DNA of 64,000 bases from positions 45,840 through 109,839 of the forward strand of contig NZ_QKUF01000020.1 in NCBI RefSeq assembly GCF_003253565.1, given 5' to 3'. The stretch is from Thermosporothrix hazakensis (GTDB taxonomy: Bacteria > Chloroflexota > Ktedonobacteria > Ktedonobacterales > Ktedonobacteraceae). Of this stretch, positions 61,166 to 64,000 are shown in pieces. The translations under genes were made by a program, and so were the position numbers. Each line of letters opens with the position of its first letter. Position 1 is the stretch's first letter. Below the pieces are notes generated by a model that saw only the letters and a list, made by a program, of their open reading frames with translations, ran no database searches and was not told the DNA's origin.

Positions 61166-61556
61166 GCGAAAAGCGAGCTTGTGGTGATCTACCGACAAAG
61201 GAGAAGCAAACCATTCTTTTTGTGCTGACACTTGTAGATACATTTCAAGATGTCACGGGAAAATCTGACCTTTCTATATGCAACACTTTCAATTTATGTT
61301 AGTATACTAGAAGGGCCTGGCGGGGGAACGTGGAAAGAAGGCGTCAAGAAGTGGTTGAGAAGTGGTTAAGAAGTGTGCTCAAATTGACGAAAAGGACAGC
61401 TATTCGTACTCAATGGTACCTGTATGGATATAGATTGACAGAGAAGTGGTGTAAACACAGGGGAGTGAGAGTATGCGGAGCAGAAGCGTGCATACCCCGG
61501 GGGAAAGGAGGAGCGGGTTTGAATCTGAATGCATGTAGGATCGGAGGATGTAACCG
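61166..61556. other. Intergenic region before the WD40 kinase
   Basis: About 390 bp. TAGTATACTA (61300-61309) is a perfect palindrome that includes a TATACT -10-like box; no convincing -35 goes with it. GGAGG before 61557 is the ribosome site. Otherwise nothing. Confidence 0.4.
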
Positions 61557-63707
61557 ATGAGTGAGCGCACCGGGCAGCAGTTCGGCAATTATCGGCTTGT
61601 GCGTTTGATCGGTAAGGGAGGCTTTGCAGATGTGTACCTGGGTGAGCATAAATACCTGAAAACGCAAGCCGCCATCAAGATAATGTGTCAGCGGATGACC
61701 ACGGCTCACAAGAAGGAATTCGCGCATGAGGCGCAGACCATTGTAAAACTGAAGCATCCTCATATACTGAAGATTTATGACTTCGGGTTTGCCGATGATA
61801 TCCCCTATATCATCATGGAGTATGCCGAAAAAGGAACGCTGCTCAAGCGGCATCCCCGGGGGGTGCGTGTCCCTCTCTTGTCTGTTGTGTCTTATGTCAA
61901 GCAGGTTGCGTCTGCCTTGCAGTATGCGCACGACAACAAGATTATTCATCGGGATATCAAGCCCGAGAACATGCTTCTTGATGAGCAAGACCGGGTCATT
62001 TTAAGTGATTTTGGCCTGGCTGCGACTGCGCACAACACGATTTCGATGCAGCGGGTCGACCGTTCGGGCACTCCGCATTATATGGCTCCAGAACAGTTTC
62101 AGGGGAAGCCCCGGCCTGCCAGCGATCAATATGCGCTCGGTATCGTGGTCTATGAGTGGCTCTGCGGCGAACGCCCGTTTAACGGGGCCTCTCCCTTTGA
62201 ATTGGGCTGGCACCATGCCTACGATCAGCCGCCACCGTTAAGCAAGAAGAATACCTTCATCTCGGCGGAGGTCGAAAAGGTGGTGCTGACTGCTCTGGCG
62301 AAAGATCCTCAGCAGCGCTTCAAGAGTATCCTCGAATTTGCCGAGGCCCTTGAGCAGGCTGGACAGGCCGCCAGACCGGTCAAATTGATTATGCCCAGAC
62401 AGCAGGATCCCGCTCCTCAGCTTGCGGGCACACCGTTCCTCTCGCCGGGCCGTGAGGAGGCGACCGAGGAACATAGCATGCAATCGCTGGCCGTACAACC
62501 GCTGTTCCGGCAAGATATGCCGCTGGCTTCGGTTGCCTCGATGGCTGATATCCCTTCGCTCGACCTGCCTGATGATCTGGAGATTCCGCCCCACTTGCAG
62601 GAGCTTTCACCGACGCAGCTTCGTGGGCCCGAGATGTCGCCTGCACTGTTCAAAGGGCCTGAGCTTTCGCCGTCGCTCTTGAAGGGGCGCGAGCTCTCGC
62701 CGTCGGTGTTCAAGGGGCCTGAACTCTCGCCCGCCTTACAGAAACCGGCTCCCCGTTTCCCTCATACGCCCTGGCGTGCCGCAATGGGCGAAGAGCCTGT
62801 CGGAACGCTGCTGTGTGTCTATCGGGGGCATACCTCGAAGATTCATACGCTTTCGTGGTCGCTTGATAGCAAGTGGATTGCTTCGGGCAGTATGGACTGC
62901 TTCTGTATCTGGGATGGGCGAAGCGGAAAGGTCGCGTTTACCACGCCACATACCGGGAATATCACGGCCTGGGCGCCGAATGGACGACACCGGGCGATGG
63001 TGCAGTATGGCGAACTGACGGTGATTGATGCGCAGGAACATCAGAAGGTGCACCAGTATATCGAGGGCTGGATTGACGCGATGGCGTGGTCTCCCGACAG
63101 CCGGTTTCTGGCGCTTGGTGGGGAGAGCGGCAAGGTCTACATCTGGGATGTCATTAACGATCAGAGCGTGATTACCCATCGCAGCCACTCGAAGGGGATC
63201 AAATCGCTGGCCTGGTCGCCCGATGGACGCTATATTGCGGCGGCGGGTGATGACGGGCTGATCTCCATCTGGGATAACGCCCCGAAAATTCGATTTCTGG
63301 CGCGAAAGGCCAGCGTGGTGTTTCGTGGACATATTGCCTCGATTCGAGGGCTGGCGTGGTCGCCCGATGGCTCGCGCATCGTGTCCAGTAGCTGGGATAA
63401 TACGGTCCAGGTCTGGGATGCCTCGACGGCGGCAACGCTGGTTCATTATCGGATGCATAGCGGACTGGTGAACTCGCTTTCCTGGTCGCCTGATAGCAAA
63501 TACATTGCCTCGGGTGGGCAGGATCATACCGTGCAGGTCTGGGATGCCTCATCGGGCCAGATTATTTATACCTATGAGGGACACAGGCAGGATGTCAGCA
63601 ATGTTGCCTGGTCGCCCGACGGAACGCGGATCGCGTCTGTCGATACGTTCAGTGGAGATGAGGAGGGGAATCAAGTGTATAGTGTTCAGGTCTGGCAGAC
63701 GATTTAG
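61557..63707 (+). CDS. Soluble Ser/Thr kinase with seven-bladed WD40 propeller
   Basis: A 716-residue kinase with no membrane helix, so cytosolic. Kinase domain about 10-280: G-loop IGKGGFADV, Lys41, HRDIKPEN (Asp133), DFG 151-153, PHYMAPEQ. The linker (about 285-400) contains a five-fold repeat of about 10 residues (ELSP-x4-KGP type: LSPTQLRGPE, MSPALFKGPE, LSPSLLKGRE, LSPSVFKGPE, LSPALQKP). Seven WD40 blades follow (about 408-716), for example HSKGIKSLAWSPDGRYIAA and HSGLVNSLSWSPDSKYIASG. WD40 repeats bind proteins, so it may phosphorylate propeller-bound clients. Start ATG 61557 after GGAGG. An IS element begins just downstream. Confidence 0.92.
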   Translation: MSERTGQQFGNYRLVRLIGKGGFADVYLGEHKYLKTQAAIKIMCQRMTTAHKKEFAHEAQTIVKLKHPHILKIYDFGFADDIPYIIMEYAEKGTLLKRHPRGVRVPLLSVVSYVKQVASALQYAHDNKIIHRDIKPENMLLDEQDRVILSDFGLAATAHNTISMQRVDRSGTPHYMAPEQFQGKPRPASDQYALGIVVYEWLCGERPFNGASPFELGWHHAYDQPPPLSKKNTFISAEVEKVVLTALAKDPQQRFKSILEFAEALEQAGQAARPVKLIMPRQQDPAPQLAGTPFLSPGREEATEEHSMQSLAVQPLFRQDMPLASVASMADIPSLDLPDDLEIPPHLQELSPTQLRGPEMSPALFKGPELSPSLLKGRELSPSVFKGPELSPALQKPAPRFPHTPWRAAMGEEPVGTLLCVYRGHTSKIHTLSWSLDSKWIASGSMDCFCIWDGRSGKVAFTTPHTGNITAWAPNGRHRAMVQYGELTVIDAQEHQKVHQYIEGWIDAMAWSPDSRFLALGGESGKVYIWDVINDQSVITHRSHSKGIKSLAWSPDGRYIAAAGDDGLISIWDNAPKIRFLARKASVVFRGHIASIRGLAWSPDGSRIVSSSWDNTVQVWDASTAATLVHYRMHSGLVNSLSWSPDSKYIASGGQDHTVQVWDASSGQIIYTYEGHRQDVSNVAWSPDGTRIASVDTFSGDEEGNQVYSVQVWQTI

Positions 63708-63832
63708 CAAAGCGCCCCGTAAACCCCCTAGCTTTAGCTATGGGGATAGAAGGGGCGTTCCTTATGGGGTGATTGTGGAAGGGCCGCGTAGGAGGATTGC
63801 GTCAAAGTCGCAACACTAGATAGCTCAAGATA

Positions 63833-63862
63833 TTGACAATAGGTAGCCTCATGCTGTATACT
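63833..63862 (+). promoter_or_regulatory. tnpA promoter
   Basis: Consensus TTGACA (63833-63838), 18-bp spacer, TATACT (63857-63862). The ATG at 63869 is six bases past the -10, so the transcript would start at or next to the start codon. Confidence 0.7.
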
Positions 63863-63868
63863 ACTCCC

Positions 63869-64000
63869 ATGAGTAGGATGAGTTACAAATCAAACAAGAA
63901 TGTGCTCTATTCTTGCAAATATCATGTGGTCTGGTGCCCCAAGTACAGACGGAAAGTCCTTGTGGAACCAATAGATACACGACTCAAACAAATTATTGAA
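63869..64000 (+). CDS. tnpA: IS200/IS605 TnpA transposase, 5' part
   Basis: The first 44 codons of a Y1-family (HUH) transposase, cut by the window edge. NVLYSCKYHVVWCPKYRRKV is the family's N-terminal signature. The HUH metal site and catalytic tyrosine lie outside the window. Two starts are possible, 63869 and 63878; the promoter spacing would give a leaderless mRNA for the first. Confidence 0.9.
   Translation, partial: MSRMSYKSNKNVLYSCKYHVVWCPKYRRKVLVEPIDTRLKQIIE

Larger units (their letters stand above)
63713..64000 (+). mobile_element. IS200/IS605-type element, left end and partial tnpA
   Basis: Begins with a structured end: outer arms CGCCCC (63713-63718) and GGGGCG (63752-63757) enclose CCCC-TAGC and GCTA-GGGG arms (63725-63745), the subterminal hairpin expected for Y1-transposase elements, which move as single strands and lack terminal inverted repeats. 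The transposase gene follows. It lies six bases after the WD40 kinase stop codon, so insertion spared the gene. The right end is off-window. Confidence 0.78.

Overview
This window looks like chromosomal DNA of a Ktedonobacteria-type Chloroflexota. That assignment is an inference from content: several large Ser/Thr kinases with extracytoplasmic domains, multi-PAS/GAF histidine kinases, helix-turn-helix/TPR regulators, many small hypothetical membrane proteins, moderately high GC, and an IS200/IS605-type element. No rRNA, tRNA or CRISPR array was found.

Layout. 0-3 kb holds a truncated sensor kinase, a YtkA-like exported protein and a BNR-propeller protein, divergent from a CsoR-type copper repressor whose promoter carries a G/C-tract dyad in its spacer. 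3-11.7 kb is housekeeping and accessory enzymes: a DinB/histidine-phosphatase fusion, GT4 glycosyltransferase, DUF72 protein, alpha/beta hydrolase, C39-like protein, inositol-phosphatase-like enzyme and an orphan DNA methyltransferase. 11.8-18.3 kb has a Ser/Thr kinase with a lectin-like ectodomain, a propeller lipoprotein and an S9 peptidase. 18.5-27.0 kb is an acetyl-CoA-synthetase acetylation locus: an AcuB-like CBS protein and a fused AcuC-AcuA protein (deacetylase plus acetyltransferase), separated by a 5.8-kb insert. Much of that insert is AT-rich and contains two HTH/TPR regulators and duplicated small genes. A near-identical 20-nt sequence encoding the AcuB C-terminus lies on both sides of it. 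27.4-33 kb is regulatory: an ECF sigma factor with a small acidic partner, two response regulators and a multi-sensor histidine kinase. 33.3-45.7 kb contains murD, pckA, a nucleotidyltransferase, two paralogous PH-like membrane proteins, two paralogous small helical proteins, further small membrane proteins and an alpha/beta hydrolase.

45.7-48.1 kb has no convincing gene. It holds hairpins, an alternating CG tract, a mosaic array of 193-bp period built around a near-palindromic 16-mer, and about 600 bp of degenerate 11-bp G-rich repeats. Immediately downstream (48.1-55.8 kb) are three consecutive large membrane proteins, two of them Ser/Thr kinases, sharing one extracytoplasmic module with a Cys-Cys-Ser signature and resemblance to 'baseplate J/gp47-like' proteins. 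56-64 kb contains a TVP38/VTT membrane protein, methionine aminopeptidase, a small XRE regulator, a large GAF/PAS histidine kinase, a soluble kinase with a seven-bladed WD40 propeller, and the left end of an IS200/IS605 element cut by the window edge.

The main leads are the split AcuB/AcuCA locus, the kinase/CCS-ectodomain triad beside its repeat-rich gene-free region, and the HTH/TPR island with duplicated parts. Positions were read by hand and no homology search was run, so family names rest on motif recognition.
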